64,000 nucleotides of DNA. Origin: Pseudomonas putida (lineage in GTDB: Bacteria; Pseudomonadota; Gammaproteobacteria; Pseudomonadales; Pseudomonadaceae). The notes under the pieces were generated by a model. It was not told where the DNA came from. It searched no databases and worked only from the letters and a program-made list of their open reading frames with translations. The stretch's first letter is position 1. Each line of letters opens with the position of its first letter. Location: assembly GCF_001941965.1 (NCBI RefSeq), contig NZ_MKZO01000012.1, positions 62,001 through 126,000 of the forward strand, read 5' to 3'. A program made the translations under genes and the position numbers. Shown here piece by piece: positions 8,484 through 16,128 of this stretch.

Positions 8484-9272
8484 TCAGCGGATCAGTTCGA
8501 CATGCAGGCCGGCAGCCGGCTTGTCGCCAGTCTCCAGCCTTGCCGCCCGCACCCCGGCCGCACTCAACTGGTCATTCCACGCCACCGCCTTGGCCCCGGT
8601 CAGGCTGACCCGCAAACTGCTGTCCAGGTTCAGGCTGCGCGCCAGCAACTCCACCCACGGCCTGGGTGGCTCGCCGTCCAGGTCCGGGTAATCCAGCTTG
8701 CCGGTGCTGCGCAGTTCCCGTAGCACCGTAGCCGGGGTCGGCAGCAGGTCGCCCAGCGGCGCATTGGCCTCGAACTGCTCCACATGCAGGAACGCGCGCT
8801 TGTTGCCGCGGGTGATGGCGTACAGGGCAATCAGGGTGTCGTGGTCGTCACCGGAACGGCGCAGGAGGATGAACGCCTGGTCCTCGTCCGAGCCATACAG
8901 CCGCGCATTGCGGAAGATCTCGTTGGCCCACAGGCTGCTCTCACCGCAATCGCGCCTTTCGCACCAGAACAGCGGATAGCCGCCATCGGCCTGCAAGGCT
9001 TCACGGGCGGTGGTAAAGGCTTCGCCGGCACTGCGCTCGGGCGGCAGTTGCCAGGTGGTGGAGCTGACCTGGCCACGGCTTTCCACCTTGCCTTCCATGC
9101 GCAACTGACCGCTGATCTTGCGCAACGCACCGAGCGGATAGACCCGCTCCTGCTCCCGCGCCGGCTGCTGGTCGAAGACCTTGGCATCCTGGGGAACCGG
9201 CAGTTCGCCGGCGGCCTGGGCACTGCCGGCAACCAGCAAAAGCGCGGCGAGAACGGACTGGACGGCACTCAT
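8484..9272 (-). CDS. DUF4892 periplasmic/exported protein
   Basis: 262 residues from ATG 9272, which opens a clean signal peptide (SAVQSVLAALLLVAGSAQA, cleavage before AGELPVPQ); the upstream in-frame extension to 9365 has no such character. The body matches my recollection of the DUF4892 family of pseudomonads: LWANEIFRNARLYGSDEDQAF in the middle and a C-terminal alpha/beta segment ending in GLHVELIR that recalls OmpA-like or DUF-fold periplasmic modules. Two Cys residues (CERRDC) could form a disulfide. Function is unknown. It lies downstream of two hydrolase genes, about 118 nt away. Confidence 0.75.
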   Translation of the reverse strand: MSAVQSVLAALLLVAGSAQAAGELPVPQDAKVFDQQPAREQERVYPLGALRKISGQLRMEGKVESRGQVSSTTWQLPPERSAGEAFTTAREALQADGGYPLFWCERRDCGESSLWANEIFRNARLYGSDEDQAFILLRRSGDDHDTLIALYAITRGNKRAFLHVEQFEANAPLGDLLPTPATVLRELRSTGKLDYPDLDGEPPRPWVELLARSLNLDSSLRVSLTGAKAVAWNDQLSAAGVRAARLETGDKPAAGLHVELIR

Positions 9273-9389
9273 CGGCGAACCCCGCCGGCATACCCGGCGT
9301 GGCGTACGGAAAGGGGGCTGCTGTCGTGCTGGGTCATGATTGTCTCCCTGATCAAAACCCGCCAAGCCTCGACAGTTGCCCGTTACAAG

Positions 9390-10244
9390 TCAAGGAATGG
9401 CAAAGAAGCGATTGAAACAGTCTGCAACAAGGGCCGCACCGGCCTCGTCGTTCAAGTGCAGGTGATGGCCACCGGGCAAGTGTTCCAGGGTGAAGGGTAG
9501 CTGCTCGAGCAGACTCGTGTTGCGCGCCAGCATGCCGTCGTCGGCGACCACCAGGGTGGTCGGGCAGGCGATGCGGCGGACGAAGCTCATGGCCTGTTCT
9601 TCGCTCATGCGCAGCGGCGACGGCAGGGTCAGGCGGCTGTCGCTGCGCCAACTGAAACCACCCGGAACCGGTCCAAGTCCGCGCTGGGCCAGGAGTTCGG
9701 CGGCTTCGCGGCTGACCGCGACCATGCCCTTCATCCGCGCTTCCACCGCCCGGTCCAGCTCGGCGTACACCGATTTGCGCTTGCCCTCATGGTGCAACTG
9801 CGCCTCCAGGGCCATGCCCATGCGCTCGGCGGCATCCTGTGCCGCCGCACCCGGCGGAATCACCCCGTCGATCAGGGCCAGGCGCACGATGCGCTCGGGC
9901 AGGCTGCCGGCGAGGATCACCGAGACGATCGCCCCCAGCGAATGCCCGAGCAGGGAAAAACGCTCCCAGCCCAGTTGCGCGGCGACCCGCAGCACGTCAT
10001 GGGCGTAGTCCCACAGGGCGTAGCCGGCACCCGGCGGACGATGCCCGGAGTAACCGTGGCCGGCAAAATCCAGGGCGACGATGCGCAGGCCGTTCAGCTT
10101 CGGCGCCAGGCGGGCGAAGCTGTTGGCGTTGTCCAGCCAGCCATGCAGGGCGATCACCGGCCGGCCGTCTTGCGGCCCGTACAAATGCGCGGCCAGTTCG
10201 ATATGGCCAAGGTCAAGGCGGATTTCTTCCACGGGGTGGCTCAT
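9390..10244 (-). CDS. alpha/beta hydrolase
   Basis: 284-residue cytoplasmic alpha/beta-fold enzyme. The nucleophile elbow is GHSLGA (near residue 104), the acid is probably Asp in VVADDGML and the His is in GGHHLHLN; the oxyanion region reads LHGWLDNANSF near 29-40. The pattern matches esterases and epoxide-hydrolase-like proteins; the substrate is unknown. The start overlaps the stop of the next upstream hydrolase by 4 nt (ATGA), so the two are translationally coupled. No signal peptide is present. Confidence 0.88.
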   Translation of the reverse strand: MSHPVEEIRLDLGHIELAAHLYGPQDGRPVIALHGWLDNANSFARLAPKLNGLRIVALDFAGHGYSGHRPPGAGYALWDYAHDVLRVAAQLGWERFSLLGHSLGAIVSVILAGSLPERIVRLALIDGVIPPGAAAQDAAERMGMALEAQLHHEGKRKSVYAELDRAVEARMKGMVAVSREAAELLAQRGLGPVPGGFSWRSDSRLTLPSPLRMSEEQAMSFVRRIACPTTLVVADDGMLARNTSLLEQLPFTLEHLPGGHHLHLNDEAGAALVADCFNRFFAIP

Positions 10245-11035
10245 GCCGATTGCTCCTGCCAGCGCTGGAACACGCTGCGAATCAGCCGTGCGGTGTCGTC
10301 CGGGCGCTCCAGCGGGAACATATGGCCGCCGGCAACACTGTGGTTTTCTCCCAGCGGCATGCGTCGCACCGCCTGGGCGTGATGGGCACGAACGATACGG
10401 CTGTCACTGCCGCGGACCATGGCCAGCGGCACCTTGAGCTTGCCGGGCGATGCCGGCCGGGTGTGCGGGATGCTGCGGTAGATGCGCATCTCGATGGCCG
10501 GATCGAAGGCCAGGCGCAGGCCCTCGCCTTCGCTTTTCAGGCCGTGTTGCAGGTAGGCTTCCAGGCAGTCCGGGTCGAAGGCGCGGAACAACGACTTGGC
10601 GGAAAAATAGGCGCGGGCCTGGTCGAGGTCGTCGAAGGCTTCGCGGCGGCCCTCGGTGCGCCCGGCCGGGGTGATCCGGTCGATGAAGCCCCAGCGTTTG
10701 GCCAGGCGGATCAGCCATTGGTCGGCGAGGGTCAGCACCGGCGAGTCGAGCATCACCACCCCGCGATACAGCTCCGGGCAGCGCAAGGCGGCATGCAGGT
10801 GCAGCACCCCGCCGAGGGAATGACCGACGCCCCAGACCGGCTCGGCCTGCTGCTCCAGGTGATGGATCAGTTCGTCCACCAGCAGCAGCCAGTTATCCCC
10901 GGCGGGAAAGCGCGGATCATGGCCATGCTGGGGCAGATGGCGGACCTGGTAGTCCGGCGCCAGGCCGGCGAACAGCTTGCCGTAGGTGGCCGAGGGGAAG
11001 CCGTTGGCGTGGGCGAAGAAGATCTGCTGCGACAT
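10241..11035 (-). CDS. alpha/beta hydrolase
   Basis: 264-residue alpha/beta hydrolase with nucleophile elbow GHSLGG, an acid in MVRGSDSRIV and the catalytic His in VAGGHMFPLE. The N-terminus (FFAHANGFPSATY) is typical of a pseudomonad family of serine hydrolases. It is the first gene of a two- to three-gene minus-strand operon with another hydrolase (4-nt overlap) and the DUF4892 gene. Substrate is unknown. The two hydrolases share the fold but not close sequence, so this is not a recent duplication. Confidence 0.88.
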   Translation of the reverse strand: MSQQIFFAHANGFPSATYGKLFAGLAPDYQVRHLPQHGHDPRFPAGDNWLLLVDELIHHLEQQAEPVWGVGHSLGGVLHLHAALRCPELYRGVVMLDSPVLTLADQWLIRLAKRWGFIDRITPAGRTEGRREAFDDLDQARAYFSAKSLFRAFDPDCLEAYLQHGLKSEGEGLRLAFDPAIEMRIYRSIPHTRPASPGKLKVPLAMVRGSDSRIVRAHHAQAVRRMPLGENHSVAGGHMFPLERPDDTARLIRSVFQRWQEQSA

Positions 11036-11187
11036 TTTCGGACGGCCTGCTGCGGAAAAAACTGACAGTGATTGTCCGCAACGGACGGGGATGGAGCAAT
11101 GACCGGAACGGCCATCAGGGACGGCACTCCGGTCAGGAGCTCTATGTTGCTGTCCAGGGCCTCACTGCAGGCACGTTCCCACAGCGC

Positions 11188-11535
11188 TCAGAACCCTTCG
11201 AACGAGCGATGCAGGCAGGCCTGGATATAGGCCACCTGGTACTCGTAGGCCTCACGCACCTGATGGCGCTCCTGTTCGCAAAGCTGGGCCCGCTGCATGG
11301 CCAGGCACGACACCTGGAGCATCTTCGCCATCTGCTCGCAGGCCAGTTGGAACTGCTGCAACTGCTCGGACCCGCGGCGATTGCCATAGCGCCGTACCAG
11401 CGCATCGAGGCGGGCATCGGCGGCATCGTGCAACACCTGGAACTCGGCGAAGTCCAGTTGATGGTTGAAGTTGCATTCATCCAGTACCTGGCGCAGGTCC
11501 GCTGAACAGGCTCGCATTCCATTACTTCCGATCAT
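11188..11535 (-). CDS. small helical protein of unknown function at the island edge
   Basis: 115 residues from ATG 11535, chosen because GGGAGGAAA precedes it at ideal distance. No signal peptide or membrane segment is seen. The sequence is mostly helical, with long runs of Gln/Glu/Arg/Ala and five Cys residues, and may form a coiled-coil bundle. I do not recognise the family. It is divergent from the LuxR-type gene, and a box-like palindrome (11600-11620) with a -10-like TAGCGT lies in front of it, so it is probably part of the same regulon. Confidence 0.7.
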   Translation of the reverse strand: MIGSNGMRACSADLRQVLDECNFNHQLDFAEFQVLHDAADARLDALVRRYGNRRGSEQLQQFQLACEQMAKMLQVSCLAMQRAQLCEQERHQVREAYEYQVAYIQACLHRSFEGF

Positions 11536-11572
11536 GGGGTTTCCTCCCAGGGCATGCTGCTCGTACACCTCC

Positions 11573-11620
11573 ACGCTAGCAATTCGGAGTGAGTGCAACA
11601 ACTGACAAAAAATACCAGGT
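11573..11620 (-). promoter_or_regulatory. las/lux-box-like operator and -10 of the 115-residue protein gene
   Basis: On the minus strand the palindrome reads ACCTGGTA, then a run of T, then GTCAGTT (11620 to 11600). It is 21 bp because it has one T more than the other island boxes. A weak -10, TAGCGT (11578-11573), follows after 21 nt. Confidence 0.55.
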
Positions 11621-11665
11621 CGGCGCATCGAAAGCGGGGGCGTGTCCACCCCGCAAAATCTCCAC

Positions 11666-11712
11666 AACTGATATTTTTGTCAGGTTTCAACATGAAGAAA
11701 CGGCGATATAAG
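11666..11712 (+). promoter_or_regulatory. las/lux-box-like operator and -10 of the LuxR-type gene
   Basis: AACTGATATTTTTGTCAGGT (11666-11685) is a 20-bp inverted repeat of the LuxR-family type. TATAAG (11707-11712) follows after 21 nt, which places the box near -42 of a start around 11719. This suggests that the regulator activates its own gene. Confidence 0.7.
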
Positions 11713-11786
11713 TGTGTCCGTACCGTCCCGGTCGAATCGATTTTCGAAGGAATCACACTGCACTTCCAACGTCAGGAGCTCACTTC

Positions 11787-12065
11787 ATGTACGCATCCCA
11801 ATCCCTTGGCAGCGCCCCGTCCCTTGCTCCGGTCCAGCGCGTGCCCACCCTGTCGGAAGACCCCATCAGGCTGACCCTGCGCGAAACCGTGGTCCTGCAA
11901 TGGAGCGCCGAAGGCAAGACGTCCTGGGAGATCGCCCACATCCTGCAATGCAGCGAGTCGGCGGTGAATTTCCATTTCTGCAACATCCGCCGCAAGTTCG
12001 GCGTGACCTCGCGCAGCGCGGCGATGCTCAAGGCCCTCGACCAGGGCCTGATCAAGTTGCGCTGA
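11787..12065 (+). CDS. LuxR-family DNA-binding protein consisting of a LasR-like HTH domain only
   Basis: 92 residues from ATG 11787, with AGGAG 8-13 nt upstream. Residues about 28-90 are a complete GerE/LuxR helix-turn-helix, with GKTSWEI, CSESAVNFH and NIRRKFGVTSR, which as I recall LasR are nearly the same as its C-terminal domain. Full-length quorum-sensing LuxR proteins have about 230-240 residues; here the acyl-homoserine-lactone-binding half is absent, replaced by a 27-residue Ser/Pro-rich leader, and no synthase gene is nearby. Isolated DNA-binding domains of this family can be constitutively active. It opens the accessory island, and las-box-like palindromes precede it and the island's other units. 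It is probably an autoregulated activator of the island (inference). Confidence 0.88.
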   Translation: MYASQSLGSAPSLAPVQRVPTLSEDPIRLTLRETVVLQWSAEGKTSWEIAHILQCSESAVNFHFCNIRRKFGVTSRSAAMLKALDQGLIKLR

Positions 12066-12077
12066 ATCCGTCGCCCA

Positions 12078-12099
12078 GGCCGACCGCAAGCAGTCGGCC
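12078..12099. terminator. hairpin between convergent genes
   Basis: GGCCGAC and GTCGGCC pair across an 8-nt loop between two converging genes. No T-run follows on either strand, so it may be a weak bidirectional terminator. Confidence 0.4.
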
Positions 12100-12111
12100 A
12101 CGGGCCCGGCA

Positions 12112-13581
12112 TCAGGGGATGAGCGTCAGCCTGAGGCTCGGAAAGTTCGGCGCGGCCTCGTACGGCCAGGTCTCACCAAGGTCGAAGCTGACATAGACTT
12201 TCACGCTGAGCATTTCCCCGATCTTCAGCGATTCGAGGAACGCCCTGGTGATGACCACATCACCTTCGGCACCGATGCCGCTGACCAGCTCCGCCTCGGT
12301 GACCCGATGGTCGTACAGGGCCCGGTGCACCAGGGTTTCGCCTGCGGGGTTAACGCCACTCACCAGAATCCTGACCATCTGATCGGTAGTCATCAGCTTC
12401 CAGAACGCAAGGGTCAGGCGCGCCCCCGAGGCCGGCACCCCCGCCAGGCTGAGCCCATTGCTGGTCTGGCCCTCGCACTGCACGGTAGGAAATCCGGACG
12501 AGACCTTGCTGACGCGGACACGGCGCGGCGTCGATGGCAGCACCTCGCCAGGCCCTCTTACCTCGTAATACAAGGTCACCGTCTTGCCGATCGACGCAAT
12601 CACGCTTTCCCTGGGAATCCGGCAGAGCCGCGGATCACCGTCCTTGTCCAGCAGGCCCTCGAAGTCCGCCACACTGCCGGGATCATCCCAATGCACCCAG
12701 ACCTCCTCGTCGGGATGGATGAGCACTTGCGCGTCGAGCACGACCTGTATGCCGCTGCGCCCCTTATCGGGATCGAGCACCAGTTCCTCGCCGACGCCAT
12801 CGGCCTCCACTACATCCAGCCACAGCAGTTCCCGCGGTATCGGCGTGGCACTGACCGACAAGGGCACCTGCCTGGAGGAAACACTGGGATTGCCGGCGCG
12901 GTCCGTGACGTCGTAATGCACATAGCGCCGGCCATCGCCCCGCTCGCGAATCAGATTGCCGTCGAAGACCAACTCCAGCGGCTGGCCGATATCATCGGAA
13001 GTAAGCGTGCGCGAGCCCGCCTGATGATAGGCGAAGGGCTCTTCGTCCCAATACCAGGTCAGCGTGTCGCCGGGCCGTACCTCACGGTACTCCGGAACCT
13101 GCGCCACCACCCGGTCGTTGCAGGCCTCCAGGTACTGCCAGGTCAGGCCGCCGTCGATGACCTCGGGCGGAAAGACCAGGGCGCCCTGCTCACCGCCCAG
13201 GATCGGCGGGGAGGTATCGATGGTGAGGATGAGCGGCTGCGATCCCTGGGGCGAGCCATTGTAGAGCACCACCCTGTACTCCATGCGCTGCTGCCCTTCG
13301 GTGAGAAACTCCGTCGCCACCGTCAGGTGCAGATCTTCCGGCAGGATCGGCGTGGTCCAGAATCGCGTGGCTACGGCCTTTCCATTCCAGAACAGCTCCA
13401 GGCTCTCGGGATGGTCCGGCGAGGGGTCGCTGTGCAGCCATTCCGGGATCTCGACCGCCAGCGGCACCTGCAAGTCATCGATATGCAGCAGATTGGGCTG
13501 GCCACCGTCGATATCGTCGAGCAGGGCGTCGACGATGGGTGGCGGGAGCAGTACCAGGGCTTCTTGCAACGGGGTCGACAT
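12112..13581 (-). CDS. multi-domain Ig-like protein of the island
   Basis: 489 residues, preceded by GAGGAGAG. There is no signal peptide or membrane segment. The body is beta-rich with repeated modules containing a GD-x-(hydrophobic)-x-(hydrophobic)-W signature, for example GDTLTWYWDEEP and DEEVWVHWDDPG. The C-terminal 110 residues (SLAGVPASGARLTLAFWKL to the end) align by eye with the C-terminus of the product at 28286-30079, so the two are paralogues. It is preceded by a strong box-like operator at 13666. I do not recognise a named family; a scaffold or surface-binding role is only a guess, and the export route is not evident. Confidence 0.8.
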   Translation of the reverse strand: MSTPLQEALVLLPPPIVDALLDDIDGGQPNLLHIDDLQVPLAVEIPEWLHSDPSPDHPESLELFWNGKAVATRFWTTPILPEDLHLTVATEFLTEGQQRMEYRVVLYNGSPQGSQPLILTIDTSPPILGGEQGALVFPPEVIDGGLTWQYLEACNDRVVAQVPEYREVRPGDTLTWYWDEEPFAYHQAGSRTLTSDDIGQPLELVFDGNLIRERGDGRRYVHYDVTDRAGNPSVSSRQVPLSVSATPIPRELLWLDVVEADGVGEELVLDPDKGRSGIQVVLDAQVLIHPDEEVWVHWDDPGSVADFEGLLDKDGDPRLCRIPRESVIASIGKTVTLYYEVRGPGEVLPSTPRRVRVSKVSSGFPTVQCEGQTSNGLSLAGVPASGARLTLAFWKLMTTDQMVRILVSGVNPAGETLVHRALYDHRVTEAELVSGIGAEGDVVITRAFLESLKIGEMLSVKVYVSFDLGETWPYEAAPNFPSLRLTLIP

Positions 13582-13637
13582 CGGCAGCTCTCCTCAAGAA
13601 AGCGGATCGGTACCCGAAGGCTCGGGTGTCGCACTCC

Positions 13638-13685
13638 ATTTAACGGCAAGAAGGGGATCGGGCATAACTGACAGAAGTATCAGGT
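13638..13685 (-). promoter_or_regulatory. las/lux-box-like operator and -10 of the 489-residue Ig-like gene
   Basis: On the minus strand ACCTGATACTTCTGTCAGTT (13685 to 13666) is followed after 22 nt by TTAAAT (13643-13638). The box and its flanks closely resemble those at 18255-18274, including a shared TTAAATGG. Confidence 0.7.
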
Positions 13686-13710
13686 ATCCGCGGCAGGCCA
13701 GGGTATTCAA

Positions 13711-13734
13711 GGAGCGAGCCTGGCGGCTCGCTCC
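13711..13734 (-). terminator. strong hairpin after the autotransporter gene
   Basis: GGAGCGAGCC and GGCTCGCTCC form a 10-bp GC-rich stem with a 4-nt loop just downstream of the autotransporter stop. The T-run is poor, but its placement before the next promoter suggests a terminator. Confidence 0.55.
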
Positions 13735-13741
13735 CGCAGCA

Positions 13742-15934
13742 TTACCAGCTATAGCGCAGGCCGACGTTGGCACCCCATGGCTGCTCGATCTGCTCGCCGT
13801 TGCTGTAGTCCAGGTCGACGTGCAGTTGCAGGCTCTGCGCCAGCGACACCGAGACCCCGGCCCCCAGCTCGCCACGCGAGCCGGAGAGGTCATTGTTGAA
13901 GCGGTTGTCGTTGACCCGCACCGCATTGTTGCTGGCGAACTCGTGGGCATAGGCGACCCGTACATAGGGCTGGATCACCCGCCCCTCGCCCAGCTCGACA
14001 GTCCGCCCGAAGGTGCTGCCAACCTTGCCCAGCAGCGAGTGGGTGGTATCGCCATCGGCGCGCATGCCATTGTCGAGGTCATAGCGCTTGCCCTGGATGG
14101 TCACGCCGGACCACTGGGTGTAGGGCTCGGCGAACCAGCCGTTGCCCAGGGCGATATGCCGGCCGAACTCCAACGAGGTCCCCAGCGCGTGGGTGTCGTA
14201 GTCGCCCTTGGTCCGGGTTCCGTCGCTGAGATTGACCGTAGCGTCGTTCTGCAGGCGGTTGAACTTGAGCACGGCATCGAAGTAGTAGCCGCTTTGCGGA
14301 TCCAGCCAGGTGGTGTACGCCCCCAGGTAGTAGCTGTCGACCTGGCCACTGGAGCCACGGGCCAGGTTCAGGTCCGAGTCGCTGTAGCCGGCCAGCACGC
14401 CCGCCAGCCAGTGCCCGTCACCGATCGGCAGCGGCGCATCGGCACCGAAGGACACGCCCTGCTGGGTCTGTTGGTAGGCGGTGCCCGACGAAGCGGAAAC
14501 GTTGTACTTATTGCCGTAACCGCGCATCCAGGCACCGGCCTTGCCGCCGTTCAGGCGCAGTTCCCCCATGCGGCTGCGCAGGCTCGACAGCTCGCCGTAC
14601 CACACGGTGGGCGCGGCATTGAACAGGCCAAGCACGGTCTGGGTCCCGGGGCTGATTTTTCTCGTCGAGGCGTCCAGGTACCAGTTGTCACCATCGCGGA
14701 GCAGGTCGTAGGAAAACGTGCCAAGGTCCACCTCGCCGTTGAGCAGGGAGAAGCTGGCATCGCCACCGGCGGTTTGCACTACATGGATCTGCCCGTCGGT
14801 CAACGGGTCGGCACCGCTGCTGCCGACCAGCAATTTGTGATCGCCGTGGGCTTCGCCGGTCACTTCGAGAAAATCGGTCTGCCCGGTGGAGAAGTCGGTA
14901 TCCATGATGAAGGTGCCGTTGCCGGAGAGGTTCTCCACGGTCAGGCGGTGGAAGGCGTCGGCCTCGCCGAACCGGACCGCGCCCCCGTCCATGACCAGGT
15001 CACCCACTTCGTCGTCCTCGATCATGTTCCACTGGCCCTGGCTGGCCAGGGTCAGGCTGGCGACGTTTTCCAGGGCGCCGGTCAGGGTGGCATGGTTCTG
15101 CAGGGTCAGGTTGGCCGTGGCGCCGTCCTCGGCCACCACATTGCCCACCAGGTGGCTGTTGTCCACGGTCATGTTGCCGGTCGAGCCGCTGGCGACCTTC
15201 AATACATTGCCGTCGCCGCCTGTCAGGGTCGATCCGTTGGCCACCACGATATCGGCGCTGACGCCCTGGCCTGCTCCCGTACCGACCAGGATCGCCGCAC
15301 CGGTGCCACCCTCGACATGGGTGCCATCCAGGTTCACCGTGCCGCTGTCGGGAAGAGCGCTGTCCAGACGGATACGGATACCGTGGGTGCCGCCGATGAT
15401 CGAGCTGTTGCGGGCCGTGACCGAGCCGCCGAACATCTGGATGCCCTGGCTGGTGGCATTGGTGCCGGTCACCTGGGTGTTTTCCAGGATCAGGTCGCTG
15501 TTGGCGGAAATCTGCACGCCGCTGCGGGCACCGGTGATGTTGCTGTCACGCACATTGGCGGTGGAGCCGTTGCTGCCCTGGCGTCCCAGGGACAAGCCTT
15601 CGGTTTCGCTGGTGATGTTGCTTCCCGAGATATCCGCCGAACCGCTGCCGAGGAACACGCCGACATTGATGCCGGTGGCGGTCACGGTGCTGCCGTTGAG
15701 GGTCAGCCTGCCGCCATCCTGGGTCAGGATATGTTGGGTCTGCGCACCATTGGCGGTCAGATGGGAGCCGCCGGTTACCAGGTAATTGTCGGAAGGCGTC
15801 GTTGCATCGATGGTTTCATCGCCGATGATCGTCCTGGCCATTGCATACTCGCTGCCCAGCACCAGCGGCGCGAGGGCGGCGAATTTCAGAATGCGAACCA
15901 GGGGACGCAGTTTGAACGAAGGAGTCTTGGGCAT
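13742..15934 (-). CDS. autotransporter with beta-helical passenger (type Va)
   Basis: 730 residues from ATG 15934 (an adjacent ATG at 15937 is equivalent; a GTG at 16000 is less likely). A signal peptide (residues 1-32, ending AMA before RTIIG) is followed by a passenger of about 390 residues rich in Gly, Ser, Thr, Asn and Val, with recurring short strands typical of a pertactin-like right-handed beta-helix. The C-terminal 270 residues form the translocator barrel, beginning near GAWMRGYGNKYNV and ending in NVGLRYSW with the terminal aromatic expected for BamA recognition. No protease or lipase motif is visible, so it is more likely an adhesin. It is embedded in the island but has no clear box-like promoter of its own. 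Confidence 0.9.
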   Translation of the reverse strand: MPKTPSFKLRPLVRILKFAALAPLVLGSEYAMARTIIGDETIDATTPSDNYLVTGGSHLTANGAQTQHILTQDGGRLTLNGSTVTATGINVGVFLGSGSADISGSNITSETEGLSLGRQGSNGSTANVRDSNITGARSGVQISANSDLILENTQVTGTNATSQGIQMFGGSVTARNSSIIGGTHGIRIRLDSALPDSGTVNLDGTHVEGGTGAAILVGTGAGQGVSADIVVANGSTLTGGDGNVLKVASGSTGNMTVDNSHLVGNVVAEDGATANLTLQNHATLTGALENVASLTLASQGQWNMIEDDEVGDLVMDGGAVRFGEADAFHRLTVENLSGNGTFIMDTDFSTGQTDFLEVTGEAHGDHKLLVGSSGADPLTDGQIHVVQTAGGDASFSLLNGEVDLGTFSYDLLRDGDNWYLDASTRKISPGTQTVLGLFNAAPTVWYGELSSLRSRMGELRLNGGKAGAWMRGYGNKYNVSASSGTAYQQTQQGVSFGADAPLPIGDGHWLAGVLAGYSDSDLNLARGSSGQVDSYYLGAYTTWLDPQSGYYFDAVLKFNRLQNDATVNLSDGTRTKGDYDTHALGTSLEFGRHIALGNGWFAEPYTQWSGVTIQGKRYDLDNGMRADGDTTHSLLGKVGSTFGRTVELGEGRVIQPYVRVAYAHEFASNNAVRVNDNRFNNDLSGSRGELGAGVSVSLAQSLQLHVDLDYSNGEQIEQPWGANVGLRYSW

Positions 15935-16087
15935 CATGAGAAGCTCTCGCAGGCTATGAAACGACGCGGTCAAACCAAGCTGACGGGCAACCGGGTTCAC
16001 TTCGCAAAGGCCGGCGAGACTACAGACGACAACCCAAATTTTATGTAGGAAAATTCCACAAAATATAGCAGAGATTATGACAAGCCC

Positions 16088-16113
16088 CGCGCCCGCCGAA
16101 TGCCCCGGGCGCG
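16088..16113. terminator. GC-rich hairpin between the 673-residue Ig-like gene and the autotransporter gene
   Basis: CGCGCCCG and CGGGCGCG form an 8-bp stem with a 10-nt loop. No T-run follows on the minus strand, so it may attenuate rather than end transcription into the autotransporter gene. The AT-rich stretch 16030-16080 beyond it could hold a separate promoter, but no convincing pair of hexamers was found. Confidence 0.35.
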
Positions 16114-16128
16114 AGGTAACCCGGCCTG

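Noticed and set aside
11712..11786. Upstream start of the LuxR-type protein at 11712
   Set aside because: It would overlap the -10 and lacks a ribosome-binding site; ATG 11787 has AGGAG.
13283..16048. 921-codon plus-strand frame opposite the autotransporter
   Set aside because: Shadow of the autotransporter gene, which has signal peptide and barrel on the other strand.
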